A DNA stretch of 64,000 bases from Plasmopara viticola (GCA_001695595.3 MBPM02000067.1:310001-374000); one strand, 5' to 3'. Positions 37,131 through 50,000 are shown, counted from the first letter of the stretch. The notes: a model not told the origin generated them from the letters alone. Numbers and translations are program-made.

Positions 37131-38198
37131 TGACTTTTATATTATAGTCAGCTATGTATAAGCATTACATTATAATTCTGCTAATGAAGCACAAGAGCTC
37201 GCAAATTAGCTGAGCATTCATATTGATGGGATATTAAATTCTAAAAGCATTGAAGCTCCCCTCGGATAAGAAAGCTATATTATATTTCTTCCATAAGAAT
37301 CAGGTGTAGACCATTAAGTTTGCAGCCATCCCTGCTGCCGTATAGCTGGAGCTCGTTACAAAGCTTGAGCTCAACGAGTGCATTTATGCTCAGACAGGAC
37401 AAGATTCGGTAGCCGGTAGCGCCAACTGTGGGATTCAAATCGGTGAACTTATGATTTCCATTATTGTGAGGACAAAAACTATTTCGTCTTCAATAAGCTG
37501 TGAGAGATGGCTTATAAAGCGGCCTCGATAACAATTAGTTGGGCGCACGTGGCTTTTGCGTTCTACTACATGGTAAATCGTCTGAAATCTATATTTAACT
37601 ACTACACCTGAGGCTAAAATCATATGATGAAGTAACTATAAGGAGCGCTCCTTCTGATGGACATGAGCTCCGCCAGCGCTCACGCTTTGTTGCCTGCAAG
37701 CAGGATCGGTAAAATTTGTAATAATGTCAAAACCTGCGCTTTCGTTGGTTTTCATATCTCGCACGCACGTTGAGTAAAATGTTTCAATGTGGCATTTATC
37801 AAAAGGAGTCACTCCCGGACAAGTCAAGGTGACAGTATTCTTGCCAGGCTTAAGGTAGGCCCGGCTCGCACTTTGCCCCCCAAAACACAGGTAGCACGAT
37901 CGAAGAAGCTATGAAAATTGCTTTCAACAAGGAGCACACTTCATTCAGTAGTGCCCACGCTTAATTTCTCCTGTGTGTCGAATAGCCACTACAGCTGCTA
38001 CGTCTCCAGACTCTGACATCCTACTTGGATATTAACTGCTGCACAGAATCTCTAAAGAAAAAGGTAGTAGGTATACAACTTTATCGAGGACCAGTGATAA
38101 GCTCACACAAAATTTTACTCTATAACACCCGTACTATGTTTCCTTCGATACATTTTTTACAGCGCGCTATACACTTTGCATTGAACAATTACTTTCTA
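37131..38198. other. Spacer between viral block and second hydrolase
   Basis: No gene recognised. It contains a copy of a dispersed repeat at 37650-37720. The hydrolase stop codon lies at 38199-38201 on minus. Confidence 0.5.
37650..37720 (+). repeat. Dispersed repeat, three copies in window
   Basis: The sequence around CCGCCAGCGCTCACGCTT and TTGCCTGCAAGCAGGA recurs diverged at 43345-43412 on plus. Its TTGCCTGCAAGCAGGA part also recurs at 50748-50800 on minus. Probably a fragment of a retroelement end. No coding content. Confidence 0.65.
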
Positions 38199-40568
38199 CT
38201 AACATAATTCGGCAGGAAATCGACGGTGCAACCATCTGGTAAGGTACCGAAAAACATCTTCCTTCTCAGGTTCCTCGTAAACTAAGTGAAAGAGGCCATC
38301 AAATAGCTTGAACTCTTTGTCGAAATTTCCCATTGTGCCAAAAAACTTGATGGCTGCCTGCTGATCCGAGATGCTATCGGCTGATCCAGCCAAGAAAAGC
38401 GTAGGGACAGCGCAGAATGCGCTTTCTGAGTCCGTTACTCGTTTGTCGTCCTCTAATTGAATCATTGCTTGTAATGACTCGTGTCCACTGCGCGACGTCA
38501 TCATGTCCATTGATGTGAGCGGATCAGCCCTAAATCTTCTCAAAAATTTTGGATCACGGCACAGTCGCTCGTGCGGAACGGCTGGTACAACTTTTGCCGT
38601 CGGCAGAATTGCCGCGAGTGGCTTTGCAAGCTTCGATTCAGCCCAAAGCAGAGGGTTCCACGTAACACCGACCGTAGGAGAGCTCCAGACTGCAGCGTGA
38701 AACTTGTGCTCACCAGCCAAAATGGTGTGAATACCAAGAAGAGAGCCAAAAGAGGTGCCAGCAATGATCAGAGGTAGTTGAGGCTGCGAATGCTTATCGG
38801 TTCCATTTTCCTGTCTATGATTGAAGAATTGTTTCCGCCAATACCGAAGTGCATCTTTGTAAATAACTTGTTTAGCGAACGTGATGAAGTCGTTCGTGTC
38901 ATCCACGAGACAATTGAAATTGCTAATATGCGCACGAATTTTATGCTGGTCAAGGTCACTGACGCCGTGGTTGAGCAGGTCGTACGTAATAACTCCGAAG
39001 CCTTCTCTGCACAGCCGCTCGTACAGTTTCACGTTTCGCCGACAGTGATCGCCAATGCCATGAAGACACACGACTACTCCGCGCATTGGCATCTTTTCTG
39101 CTGGAAAAAGAGAAAAGTAAAAAAGAGTTTGCTTTCGTCGATTTGAAAATCGGCCTTCGTAATGGCGAAGGCGCAACGGGATTTGGGGTACGCTCGCGCG
39201 AGGTGAAGGCGTGGATCCATGCGAAGTTAAGCTCGACGCTGACGCCGAGCGAGGGATCGACTCTTCTTTTAATTTAGGCTCCGATGCTTTTTCAGGATGA
39301 AGGGAAGTTGATCGAGTACGCCGCGTGTCTCGGTATGGAAGCAGTGCTGTCTGATGTTGGTTTTTTAAGCTTAAAAGACCCATCTTTGATGGGCTTATGG
39401 GCGCCTTAGTTCCTCGACATGAGGCCACTTCACGTTGTTCCAAATTAGTATGCGATTTTACTCTCGGTTTGGGAATTGGGAGTATATGACGTGTCGATGG
39501 AGAACTCAAGGCCCTCGATGCTCGAGTTCGTCGGTCCTCGGACATTCCAATGTCTGACAAGAACGGTGAAGTGTTGAGCGGCGAGGACGTTTTACTTTTG
39601 TTCGAAATTTTTAGAGACACTTGACGAGGTATACGATTGTGAATGTGCTCTTCGGCCGGGCGAGCAGAACTTTCGTAAGACGCTTCGACCTGCGCATACT
39701 CACGCTCGGCATACGGCTCTCGGAACGGCGGCAGCATCGTTGACGATCTTGAGCGGGTTTTTACACGCAAACTGGTCTGAGGTCTCTGCGCTTGACGAGA
39801 TGCTGCTCGTGGGCGATTATCGTAGACATCCTGAATGGTAGAAGAGGTAATAGAGTCAAATTTCGTCGATTTTTTTGTACGAGGAGCTTCATCCTGCGAG
39901 CTGAGTGGGGGGCTGGGTGTTTGGCGGAGCGCACGTTCTTGAGGCATCGTGTACTCTTTGGATGGAGAAATAGAAGACGATTTGTGTCGGTTATAATTAT
40001 GAGGATTTGCATGGTAACGAGGCAGTCTCTGCGGCTGGTTTTCGACGTCATCCTCTTCAGAGGACGACGACACGACCGTTTTTGAGCAAGGCGCGTACCC
40101 CGGGCCTAATCGCATTTCATGTGTAGGACGCTTCCGACTCCGTGGAGACCGCTCCTTTCTACTGGGTAAACAGTGTTGTCTTGAACGACGCTCACCACAC
40201 GAGTCTTGACTAAAGTCCAAACGCGAGGTACGGCGCGGTCTCATTGCTACCCGCAAATTTCTCGAGACGTGATGCTTGTCCGTGGCGGATGTAGCTGCTG
40301 TCGACGCAGAGCTGAAAGCTACCGTAGCGGGTACAATAGCCGTATCTGGTCCACGGACCGTGCAATTTGGACCTGTTTTAATTAGTGGTGGAGAAGAACG
40401 GTCTTTCTGTTCCACTCGGCAGCCTTCATTGCTGGAATTATTGTAGTCGGAACGTTTTTCTGGTTCTTGTAGGCTCGAGTCACGCATGTGGGCCGGTTCT
40501 TCCTCGATGACTGACATCGCCAATAACCGGCCGGGAGTTGGGCCTGGCACCTTTTTGCAGTTAGGCAT
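38199..40568 (-). CDS. Alpha/beta hydrolase with long disordered N-terminal extension
   Basis: A 789-residue protein with two parts. Residues 1 to about 480 are Ser/Arg/Pro-rich, without recognisable domains, and full of short basic and phospho-site-like runs (RRTSR, SSSSEEDDVE), so probably disordered and regulatory. The C-terminal 300 residues are an alpha/beta hydrolase of the monoacylglycerol lipase type: CLHGIGDHCRR oxyanion region, EGFGVITYDLLNHG, nucleophile elbow G-T-S-F-G with Ser606, probable acid Asp731 (LAGSADSI) and base His761 (FDGLFHLVYEEP). The catalytic half is a clear paralogue of the 340-residue protein at 20832-21854, with an insertion of about 30 residues before the elbow. 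The frame is continuous and intron-free. It faces its paralogue tail to tail, with the viral fossil between. The N-terminal extension may target or regulate the enzyme; its substrate is unknown. Confidence 0.92.
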   Translation of the reverse strand: MPNCKKVPGPTPGRLLAMSVIEEEPAHMRDSSLQEPEKRSDYNNSSNEGCRVEQKDRSSPPLIKTGPNCTVRGPDTAIVPATVAFSSASTAATSATDKHHVSRNLRVAMRPRRTSRLDFSQDSCGERRSRQHCLPSRKERSPRSRKRPTHEMRLGPGYAPCSKTVVSSSSEEDDVENQPQRLPRYHANPHNYNRHKSSSISPSKEYTMPQERALRQTPSPPLSSQDEAPRTKKSTKFDSITSSTIQDVYDNRPRAASRQAQRPQTSLRVKTRSRSSTMLPPFREPYAEREYAQVEASYESSARPAEEHIHNRIPRQVSLKISNKSKTSSPLNTSPFLSDIGMSEDRRTRASRALSSPSTRHILPIPKPRVKSHTNLEQREVASCRGTKAPISPSKMGLLSLKNQHQTALLPYRDTRRTRSTSLHPEKASEPKLKEESIPRSASASSLTSHGSTPSPRASVPQIPLRLRHYEGRFSNRRKQTLFYFSLFPAEKMPMRGVVVCLHGIGDHCRRNVKLYERLCREGFGVITYDLLNHGVSDLDQHKIRAHISNFNCLVDDTNDFITFAKQVIYKDALRYWRKQFFNHRQENGTDKHSQPQLPLIIAGTSFGSLLGIHTILAGEHKFHAAVWSSPTVGVTWNPLLWAESKLAKPLAAILPTAKVVPAVPHERLCRDPKFLRRFRADPLTSMDMMTSRSGHESLQAMIQLEDDKRVTDSESAFCAVPTLFLAGSADSISDQQAAIKFFGTMGNFDKEFKLFDGLFHLVYEEPEKEDVFRYLTRWLHRRFPAELC

Positions 40569-40835
40569 CGTCTTTCGGAATGGGGAAGGAATCAGGAAGT
40601 GATAATACTATATTGGAATTACAATAAATGTAGCCGAAGCTTAAGGCACAGCTGATAGTGGAAGTTTAAGTGACTCATGGCTGCTGGCAGTGGACCAATA
40701 AACCTCCTCTTTGCTACATCACCAGATGCATTTTTACCGTAGTGCATAACATCTGGTCAACCATAGCGTCAGTGCAATCGCAGCATTGAGCGTGCTCATC
40801 TGATGTAATTATCCTTTGTATTCTAGAGCGCAAAT

Positions 40836-40867
40836 CGGAGTCCGAAATTCGGACTATTCGGACTCCG
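40836..40867. promoter_or_regulatory. Perfect 11-bp inverted repeat upstream of the large hydrolase
   Basis: CGGAGTCCGAA at 40836-40846 and TTCGGACTCCG at 40857-40867 pair perfectly around a 10-nt loop that itself contains ATTCGGACT. Shorter nested palindromes (CGGAGTCCG) occur inside. It lies about 270 bp upstream of the start at 40568 on minus, so it could be a dimeric transcription-factor site or a hairpin. The regulatory role is inference from position and symmetry. Confidence 0.5.
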
Positions 40868-43800
40868 AATAGTAGGGGTCTGCCGGGGTACCTTCTTTGA
40901 AGTACGTAAATAGTGTTTTGTAAGCGAATATGTTTAGGTAAGTGTCATCCATATTAGTGAGGTATTTTTCATTATATTTCACGTCCGCAGTATCACCATA
41001 GTATGGCCAATGAGCGCAACACGGCACCAAAAATAATTAAATTGTCGTCACTTTTCAGGTCAGGTATTATAAAAAATGTGAAGAAGAGAGTTGCAGTCCT
41101 TTCTTCTGCCCGAGTAGGTTGGTTTTTTATCCGCAGGGGATTCATAAATAAAGCTAAGTAAAAGCTACCTCACATAAAAAAGTCGATTACATTTTGTCGA
41201 CTATTACTGACTCTCAAAGTCAGGCAGAAGTGATTTTACGTACGTCTTTTCGTGCAGAGTACGAGTATTGACTAAACATATTATCGATATATGTCTGTGC
41301 ATGCACCCTATGAGCCTGAACCACTGCAATTTGGCCATTAAAGATCTCTTAAGCTGTGACTAAGTACTTCTAGAGTATAGTTTTCAATGTGGTGACCGCG
41401 GTGAATGTTAGGTTCATCTCTCGTATACGGAGCTGATATGACACACCGACTATCTCAAGTGCACTATACACCATTTTGTCTTGCTTCACGTTCCAAGTAA
41501 TTGTCGTTTGTCCTAGTCAAGAGTCCATGAAGAATGTGCTCGGAGTACTGATCGCGTTTAACGGCATGTATCTCTCTCGCATGGGTTATTGATAAATTGT
41601 GGGATTTGTCGAGGCCCTGTATATTGTATATATATCTATGCTTTTGTAGTACATTCTTGCTAAGAAAAGATGTCCGGGCCGGTATTATGGATGTACATAG
41701 CTTATCAGTGGCGTGTACTATGCGCCATTCTCCATAAGTCTTTTCGACACGAAACATCGACGTAGATCGAGGATACTTACTTTTTGGAATTGTTCCTGCC
41801 GCTTGCTTTGCACGAACATTAAGACCAGCGCCGCTTCTTCGGTGAAGACCACTGCCGCATAACGCAGTAGTTGGCTCGTAGAGCTAAGTCAGTTTAATGA
41901 CGGCCAGCTCTATCAGACGGTAACGTCTAAGGCAGGTCTTGTGAGACTACATTTGGCCTTCCTGTACCAAAGAAATTGAGAACTTGATGGATCCTTCTGT
42001 TTTGGTGATCCTCCTCTTGCCTTAAGTGCTTTTTTTAAGCTTCAAAAAATGCTTCATTAAGGAGCATTGTAAGGTAACTTTTTTGGCCATGTCATGTGCC
42101 TTACAGGCTTTTTCGAGTTCTGCCATCGTCATAGTATTTACTGTAGAATAGGCTTCAAGCTTCTTGTGCCTTTAACCGAGTCAATTTTCTTTGTCTGAGG
42201 TTATATACTCGAGCGCTCTCGACTTATTTGGACACGTCTACTTTTGATGCTCTTTGTTTAAATTACAACGTCCTGCGCTGCTCGATGAGCGCTATGCGTC
42301 GCCACCTTTTCCCGGCAGAGATCGACGGTATCGAAGAGATGTTCTGTGGTGTCTCTTAGTCGACAAGATCGTGCATTGTTGCACCAGCGTCGATACTAGC
42401 GTGCAAGAAAGAGCTATGCTCATTACAATTCCTGTTTCGCAGATTGTGTGCTGCTCTGTATGCAAAACAAGGATAGCACTCCGGGTGCCTTGACCTTAAG
42501 ATGACAATGTCACGCTTGACACATAGTGCGTGCTGTCCGCGAAGAGCATTGTTCTGTGCCTTACTTTTTACTCAGCCCACCTTTATCCTAAGCTTGATAA
42601 ACCAAAGGGTTAAGTTAACGACTAGGCTCCCTTGAAAACTATTGTCCCCTGGTTCGCGATAGACACCCTATATTAGTTGTAGTCCCTGCCTTCTTACATT
42701 GGCGTGACCACCGCGTGATATTGTATTCGATAAATTCGTTTCAAAAACTGCAATCTATCGCACATTTTGATTCTTTAGGACCAGAATTTACATACGTGCC
42801 GGGACGCATCCTCTCTGCAAAATGGTGTGTGACACATTACACATGGAGGCACTCCTTAATCAATTCCCACAAACACGCGAATAGAGTATTTATCTAAAGT
42901 GCTTGTGAATATTTGAAAGTAAATTGAAAGCACCTTCTTGCTTCTGTCGAACGCGTAATTTGCACTATTTAGAAGATTTGTTGATATTTGCAGCTCTTCT
43001 CGCTACCGATTAGCTGATTCGCGTCTTGGCGCTTAGATCTATGAGCGAAGTCTATGCTTTAGGGTTTAGACTTCACTGGCTTCAGTATTTCCGCGACAGA
43101 ACCTATTTTGGGGTCTTAAACGATGTAGCTGAAGCTCTTTCTGTCGAAAACAAGAAATGCCATGTCCTTCTTTTTCTAAATATGAGTAGTACACATGGCT
43201 ACTATGGTGGCTTTAATTTCAGATGGTCAGATGCGCGTGGCATTTATCCTCTCTTTCGTGGGAGAATAAGAATAATGGGCGGGCACCCCCCGGAAAACAA
43301 CTTCACCAGCCTGGTATCACATGAGAGAACAGCCGAGAGTCACGCTTCTTCCGATAAGATTCGAGGTCCGCCAGCGCTCACACTTTTGTGCTTGCAAACA
43401 AGGAAGGGGTGAGCTCCATATATATTTTCATGAGCTAAAGGAACTGACGGCTTCCAATACTGGGGCGCCTCTTCCCAAATAATCTTTATAAAGTGTGGTG
43501 ATGGAGGTAGGCTCGCCTTGCGTTCAACTCTTAAAGGCACAGGCAGCGAATATGGAAGAGGCGAGCTAAATCGCTGCTTTACAAAAGAAGAGCCGCATGC
43601 GCGTTTGCTCTTTCAGCTTGATTTGGATGAGCAATTTCTCGTTTTTAATTACTGGTGAGTCCGCTGTCTCAGGTCCATTCCTTTAGACTTTAATGCTGCC
43701 AAGCAAAGCAATATCCAATGTTTTGGGTGTAATAAGTAGATTACATGATCTATGCTTTTCAAAAGCAGCCGACGGGTCTAAGGGCTTCAAGCGATTGCCG

Positions 43801-43984
43801 ATAGAAGGCGTGCCTTCATGGCTGATCACCAGTAGGAGCGGGACGCCCTACTGATTGCTTATTGTGTGGTCGATATGCATTATTGATATTTAAACTTTAC
43901 AGATCTAAATGAAGGAGTCGATAGAGGTGGGAATTTATTGGTACACACAAATGAACACATCTATAAGAAGCAATGTTGACTCTT
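40868..43984. other. Gene-poor stretch with repeat debris
   Basis: No gene recognised. 42266-42330 resembles 1875-1930 at the protein level (PALLDERYAS). 43345-43412 is a diverged copy of the repeat at 37650-37720. Near 43312 the sequence TGGTATCACATGAGAGA resembles the tRNA-Met primer-binding site of LTR elements with a 4-nt insertion, which would fit the gypsy relic just downstream. Confidence 0.45.
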
Positions 43985-44340
43985 GGTAAACTCCGATGCG
44001 TCGAAGGATTTTGTACGCCAGCAAACTATTGTATTAAGTAAGCGAGTGCTCTAAGCGAAGACAACGAAAATAAGTTAATTTCCGTCCGACTAGATAATGG
44101 GATAACTGAGACTTTCCAAGGGTCGATATAGATCAAGCTGTAAAGCTTACACATTTTGAAACCAGGAAGTCATGTTTTGGTCTAGACATTGTCAAGTATG
44201 ATTTGATCCTGGGCGTAACGTAGAAAAAAAGCAAAATCTTTAAATTAATCGACAGAGGAAAATACCTGTGCTGGTCGCTTAACACTGCGCAAGAGGACTT
44301 CGATGAGTCGGAATTTCTACGCCTGTTGTACGTACGGCTT
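43985..44340 (+). mobile_element. Ty3/gypsy aspartic protease relic
   Basis: At 43985-44040 the plus strand reads NSDASKDFVRQQTIVLSKRV, the retropepsin active-site region of oomycete-type gypsy elements; there the usual DSGA triad is altered to SDASK, so catalysis is lost. In shifted frames it continues with FPSD and TFQGSI-like sequence. At 44150-44250 comes ETRKSCFGLDIVKYDLILG, matching the conserved second half (LD...YDLILGM.WL). Frame breaks and stops are present. Reverse transcriptase was not found downstream, so the element is a fragment. Confidence 0.7.
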
Positions 44341-47300
44341 CTTTGCAAGAAAGCGTACGCAAGTATTTTCGGTATATATGGAATCTATAAAAGATACTGA
44401 CACCCCCTAAAGGTGAAATGACACATCTTCAAGCCTCCCTTTGCGGATTATTAAATTTTCTAGCGGCACTGGCTGCCGGACACGTTAAAAGTAACGCTTA
44501 AAGTAGATATACCACAGTTTCTCGGATAGGCAATCTGGATTCTCAAGACGCAGTGAGCCTAATAGGACCACATGTGGCCGGCGAGCTACCATTGGAAGCG
44601 GGTTGCAACAATCTGCCGCAACCATATAGTATCGCAATACAAAATCAATCCCCGACCTTAACAAGCGATCTCATGGTTGATAATTTTATCGTATTCACAG
44701 AGATGATTTATTTTTCAAGTAGCCATTATGCTAAGGCAGGTGCACTCTAATCGGAGGCAAATCCGGAACGAATTCAAAGCTTTTAAGCTCCTGGATGAAC
44801 AGAAAGCCGAATGCATCCCAAAGGTAGCGTTTTGAAGATATAAATCCATCTCGAGGGCATAAATGCTTGGTTTGTTAAGACAAAAGTTTTGGATTGTGGT
44901 ATAGATAGCGTACGGTGCGCTCTGACTTAGCATTTCTATTCGCTCTAAAGGATCCTGTAAATCCTGTTTAAAGGATTCAAATACCCTCCATCAAATGTAC
45001 GCCGGATAGAGGGTAAGAAGGCGGGTTTAATCTCGTACCGGGCAAAGCATTGTGTCGCTAGGCAGTATATAATGCAGCAAGAAAAGCGTAAACTCATTGA
45101 AATTTGCCAAAAGGCAATGGATGGCATAACGGGTGAGTAAAAAATGTTGGGTTCCTCACCATTTCCGTGTGCTCAGAGCTGAACAACAAGTGGCGACTCG
45201 CTAAACAAGCTGAACAGAGTGACGGTACCTGAAAAAACAGCTATTCCAAGAAAGGATGTGCTGCTTAGCAGCATGTATGGTTATGTGCGCTATATTCGGT
45301 ACAACACTTTCATTAAATTGGTAGGAGAGGACAAAAATTCTCCTTTTGGTGGTAAGTATGCATAGCAGAATGCTACGGGACCGGCTTGGGTGAATATGAG
45401 TCTAAGGAAGACCTGCGCAGGCATTATGTCGGTAACGAGAAGGATGTCGAGCTGCTCTGACAAGGAAATTGGTACCCGAGTGTCAACAAGACACCCTGCA
45501 TCATCATATGAGCTTTGTGGGAGGACAATTAGCAGTTAAGCAAAATTATCGATACAGTCTTCAAGTGCGGTTTATGCAGGAGCGTGTAGTGGTCTGTGAG
45601 ACGGTGTGTGGTCTAGAAGATGTAAAATGGGTACCAACTATTCCAAGAAAGTTTTTCAGGCAATGCGAAAGCGACAAACTTTTTCAGCACATTGCAATAG
45701 ATGATGTCTCGTATATGCTATAATGTCGCAATGAAACTACTGTTATGAGACCTCGTTGGACGATCACATATACGATCTACGATACGAATGTATCTATCGC
45801 TTGTATGGCTAGAAATGAGTCAGAACTCACATGAGTGATTTAAATAGACAGAACGTTTGAACTTGGTCAATCATATTTGGGGAAATTACACTTACTAAAA
45901 ACAAGGGACATGATCTCAATTAATTAAGGTAGTAACGCTTTCTCATACTTAGCAAAAGATTAAGCAATGGACACTTCTGACACTTACACTTGGCAGTACT
46001 TTATGTTCGTTCGCATGACCAGTTCCGCAATAAACCAGAGTATTTGTCTTCATCACGCGACTAAGGCCGACGATCCAGCATCCATGTAAACTCAGGTTGG
46101 GTCACATACGCCGTGTACAATTTTTTGGGCTTATGAAAAAAATCATTTCGGGTCGGTAAAAGCGGATCATTTTACCAGTTGGAATGGAGGTCCGGTTTAT
46201 TAGCCCGTATGCGCTAAAAGCACATTTGAATACCATTACTAGAAAAGGTGTTTAATCACCTTTAGTCTCCATATCGCTGGTTGCCGGCGACCACTCCACA
46301 CACTCTTAAATAAGTAAGCAACAATAACCTCTTCGAGCGTCGTATGTGCTGTAGCGGAATGAAGTTTTGACAAAGCAAATTCAGAATTGCCGATTATAGC
46401 ATACACCGCGTTTCGTGGAAGAGAATGATCCTTCGATTTAAGCTCGGCAGCTTCTACAGCAGCGACAGCTAGACAGCAAAGCTGCTCGTGGAAATCGTGT
46501 TAATGATTTTTGCTGAGAACTCGCGGTTCATTACTGCGTTTTTGCTGAAATTTGGTAAGGAGGTTGCATGCTGGTGTTAAAAGACCTGTTCCAAGCGGTG
46601 CTAGGGAAGATCGACACAATTCTGGGCTTAAAACAACATCGCGTAGTATGTGGTTTGACACTCTGTCAACAACGAGTTTGCACTCACCAAAGCGATCGAC
46701 GCATCGACACTCAATATTTATTTTATGAAATCTTGACTAAGCACCCTAGCCATTCGCTGGAAGGTTGAAGCACGAATACTTCAAGACTTTGTAGAAGATA
46801 ATCACAAAAAAGCTTTACTCCCAAATCTCAAGTCTGGAAACTGTATCCTTACGCAAATAGCCATCTGATTTTGCGCGAAGTCGTTTTGCTGATTATAATC
46901 AGCAGGGCAAGGATGCGATTAAATCCACCCGGCAATGAGGAAAAGAGCTGATTGGAATAACACGAAAGAGGGATCTTGGTTATCTATTAAAGAGGACTAG
47001 TGTTATTGGATACGAAAATTCTACCGCTTGAGAGGGTAAGGTCAACATTTACAAACGATATGTATGATATTGATTCATATCAGTGTAGCGAGGCTGCTAC
47101 ACTGCCGTAGCTATTTGTGTAAGGGTTTAGTAAGCCCATGTCGTTATCTTCTTCTTTCGACTTGTATTGATGTGCCTCACTCGAAGCGTAGTATTGATCT
47201 TAATACTAAGCTTTGGTATAATTAAAAGCACATCACATATTATGTGTTTTATCGAAAACCTCATATGGATCAGACTCCTTCTATTACCCGTTAATTGAGT

Positions 47301-48987
47301 AAATCTACCAGAATGTATTAAGCAGTGATGCTGCTCGAGATTATATCTTGCTTCAATGCTAGCTCTAAAGTACCATTTGTCTGAAGCTTAAAGTTACGGG
47401 ACTTACATCACACGATATGGTAATAGCACCAACTAGTGTGACGTACGCAAGCTTTGTGTAATGCCGCTACAGTCGGCATCCACCATCGAAACCCCAAGAG
47501 TTGCACTGAAATACGTGAGATTTTGTAAGTCATCTAATGTGGTTCTGTCATGGCCTTCAACATGTCATGTCTCACATAGCACTCGTCCTCAAGCATGGGG
47601 AGCCCTACGGTGACTGATCGTGCATATAAAGACCGCCATACTGACCATAAGCTTGAAGTTTGAAATACGCCAAAGACTGTCGGCTATCCGAACGTGGAGC
47701 TTGCCACGATGGGGAGCAACTTTGACGCACTCAAAGACATCACGCTGCAATAAATACGACTGAGCTCACTAGATCTATGGTCTAATGAGTCCATTTTCTC
47801 CCTAAAGGCCTCGAAATGCTTCGAGAAAGCCGCGAGCTGTTTCTCCTCGTGATGGAAGCACAAAGCTCAGGGGAGCTCTCATGTCCGCCAAGATTAGCGT
47901 CAGAGTGTTTAGAAAAGTAAAGGCTCAGTTGCTGGCGCCGTGAGATTCTTGCGAAGCATAGAACTCATGAGCTGGCTTCGGCAAATGTCGTTGTAGTAGG
48001 TCCGATATATGAAGCAACGGCACTTCGCAAAAAAATTGCGGCCTCTCGGCTGCATGTCGGGGCATGATGGGAATGACCTCATGACAAATCCAATAAATCT
48101 TTGAAATGAGTTATGTTCGACCCACCAAGTAAGCAAGCTGCAATCTTAGCTCATAAACGCGAAAAAAGTTTTATGACGGGATCAGATTTTGACCTGAAGC
48201 ATTCTGAGGGTTCGTTTCATTGTTAAAAAATTCTCCAAATAAAATGTAATCGTAACGGTACTGAAAAATATTTAAGCGTATTCTCAGATCGGTGCAATCC
48301 ACCCTAATATTATGCTCCTTACGACGCCGACTATAAGTTTTCGAGCGAGAATTGTGCGGTAAAGTACGCAAATAAGTTCGCGCTGAAAGTTTTGGCTTTT
48401 ATATACCAGCCTTCTTCCGTACGAGATACTGTATGGTCCTTCACAATTCGCTGAACTTTGTATTTGCTAAGATAAATTACAAATGACGAGTGTGTGAATT
48501 AGTAAAAATTTTGCATGAAAAATGGTGATGGCCACTTTCATACCTAAAGGCACATATGGCATTATTATCCAAGATCTGCGCAGATTAAAAATCTTCCATA
48601 TAAGGGTAAGCATTTCTTTGGCGTGATAATTGTCTCAAATTCTCGATCAAATCCTATTATGTCACTTTTCACCAAAATTGATGTGCGCATGGCACACGAA
48701 CAAATTTATCGAAGAGCTATAGTTGATTACATTATTTATCAAATCACAGCCAAAGCTGCTCGCCACAAAATGTTTAATGAGCGGCAACTAACTCCAGCGT
48801 TTAGTTGGGACGGTAATCCAAAAGAGAAATTCAGTAATACTTAGCACGATGACAACAGAAAAGAAGATTTTATTAGGTCAGTAGTATTCTAAGCCAGCAA
48901 ACGCCTCTTATTTCAATAGCAATCACAGAATGAGGCACCAAATATAAGAAGAATGGACCGTTTGCAACGTCGATGCAAGGGCTGCCA

Positions 48988-49027
48988 GAGAAGCTGGAGC
49001 TAGAACTGGAGCTAGAACTGGAGCTCG
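48988..49027. repeat. 12-bp minisatellite (GAGCTAGAACTG units)
   Basis: Three units of CTGGAGCTAGAA and a diverged fourth stand head to tail. It makes a Leu-Glu run on plus and a Ser run on minus, so open frames there are an artefact of the repeat. Confidence 0.85.
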
Positions 49028-49740
49028 ACCAAATGCAACAGCACTTCACTTTAACCCGGCTAAGATCAAAGCAAGGAAGTTCTACCGGCAAACCTAGAAG
49101 TGTGAATCGATTTGTGCTCAAGCTGGGCTTTCTTTGGTGGTTAACAAAAAAAATAATGAGTTGATTTCTCTACTTGCATGCACCCAATTGGTCGAAGTCT
49201 CATCGTCAGCTATTAAAAAAAACGATATTCTTATCTAGAGGTAGCCACATCGCAGGGACGTAAAAACAGCACTTACTTGTACACAGTCACGATTGATTAG
49301 CGAGAACGAAGCAAGACGTCTTAAGGCGAACGAAAGACTTGACGATTGAAAGTAGTTGTAGTATGAATATGTGATGTTTATCTGTTGTACCTTTGAGACT
49401 ACCTGTCCGTATCTGAGGTGTGAGTTCAGGGATACTTAATGTAGATTGCGAATTATGCAAAAACTGTCTCTAAGAAACTAAGCGTTTTCGTTGCAGAGCA
49501 ATTAGCTACTCATTTCCATCCACCCGGTAAAACAAATTCAGAGAAAAATATCAGTAGTGGTCCCACCTTTGAGAAGTAGGAGACAAGTACTAACCTTGAC
49601 ATTTTAAATTGGGCTCAGCATCCGGTGAGCTTGATCGCTTATGACAGAACGATGCCACTGTTCATATATCATTGGCCCAAAGAACGCATGAAACCGCTTA
49701 CCGCATTAAACTTACTCATTCGCACAATTTTTAGAAAGGT

Positions 49741-50000
49741 TGTTTGACTATAGCATATCATACAAATGTATCATGGTATAGCAAATGTGGCGGGGTCACT
49801 CAGCACATTGCAAATAGGGGGTGCTCAGAAAAATATAAGGATTTCACTGTCCCTAATATCGGCCGTAGGGTGCATTTCAAGACGGATTTTTTCGAAACAA
49901 AGCTCATTCTATTTTATCCTACTTTTTACTCAGTATTAAACATTCAGCTATGTAATTGAGGCAGGGATCCGGTATCCTTCAATATGCGATACCCAAAGAG
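49741..50000 (+). repeat. LTR-like dispersed repeat, copy 2
   Basis: Related along its whole length to 22449-22697 (see that entry). It begins TGTTTGACTATAGC. The frame at 50063-50332 directly after it (basic, 89 codons) might be internal sequence of the element but shows no Gag motif. Confidence 0.7.

Noticed and set aside
43026..43412. 128-codon plus-strand frame near the gypsy protease relic
   Set aside because: No Gag or other motif, and its end overlaps a dispersed repeat. Most likely decayed element sequence.
48873..49164. Open frames with poly-Ser (minus) and Leu-Glu (plus) runs
   Set aside because: Both are produced by the 12-bp minisatellite at 48988-49027. No further coding signs.
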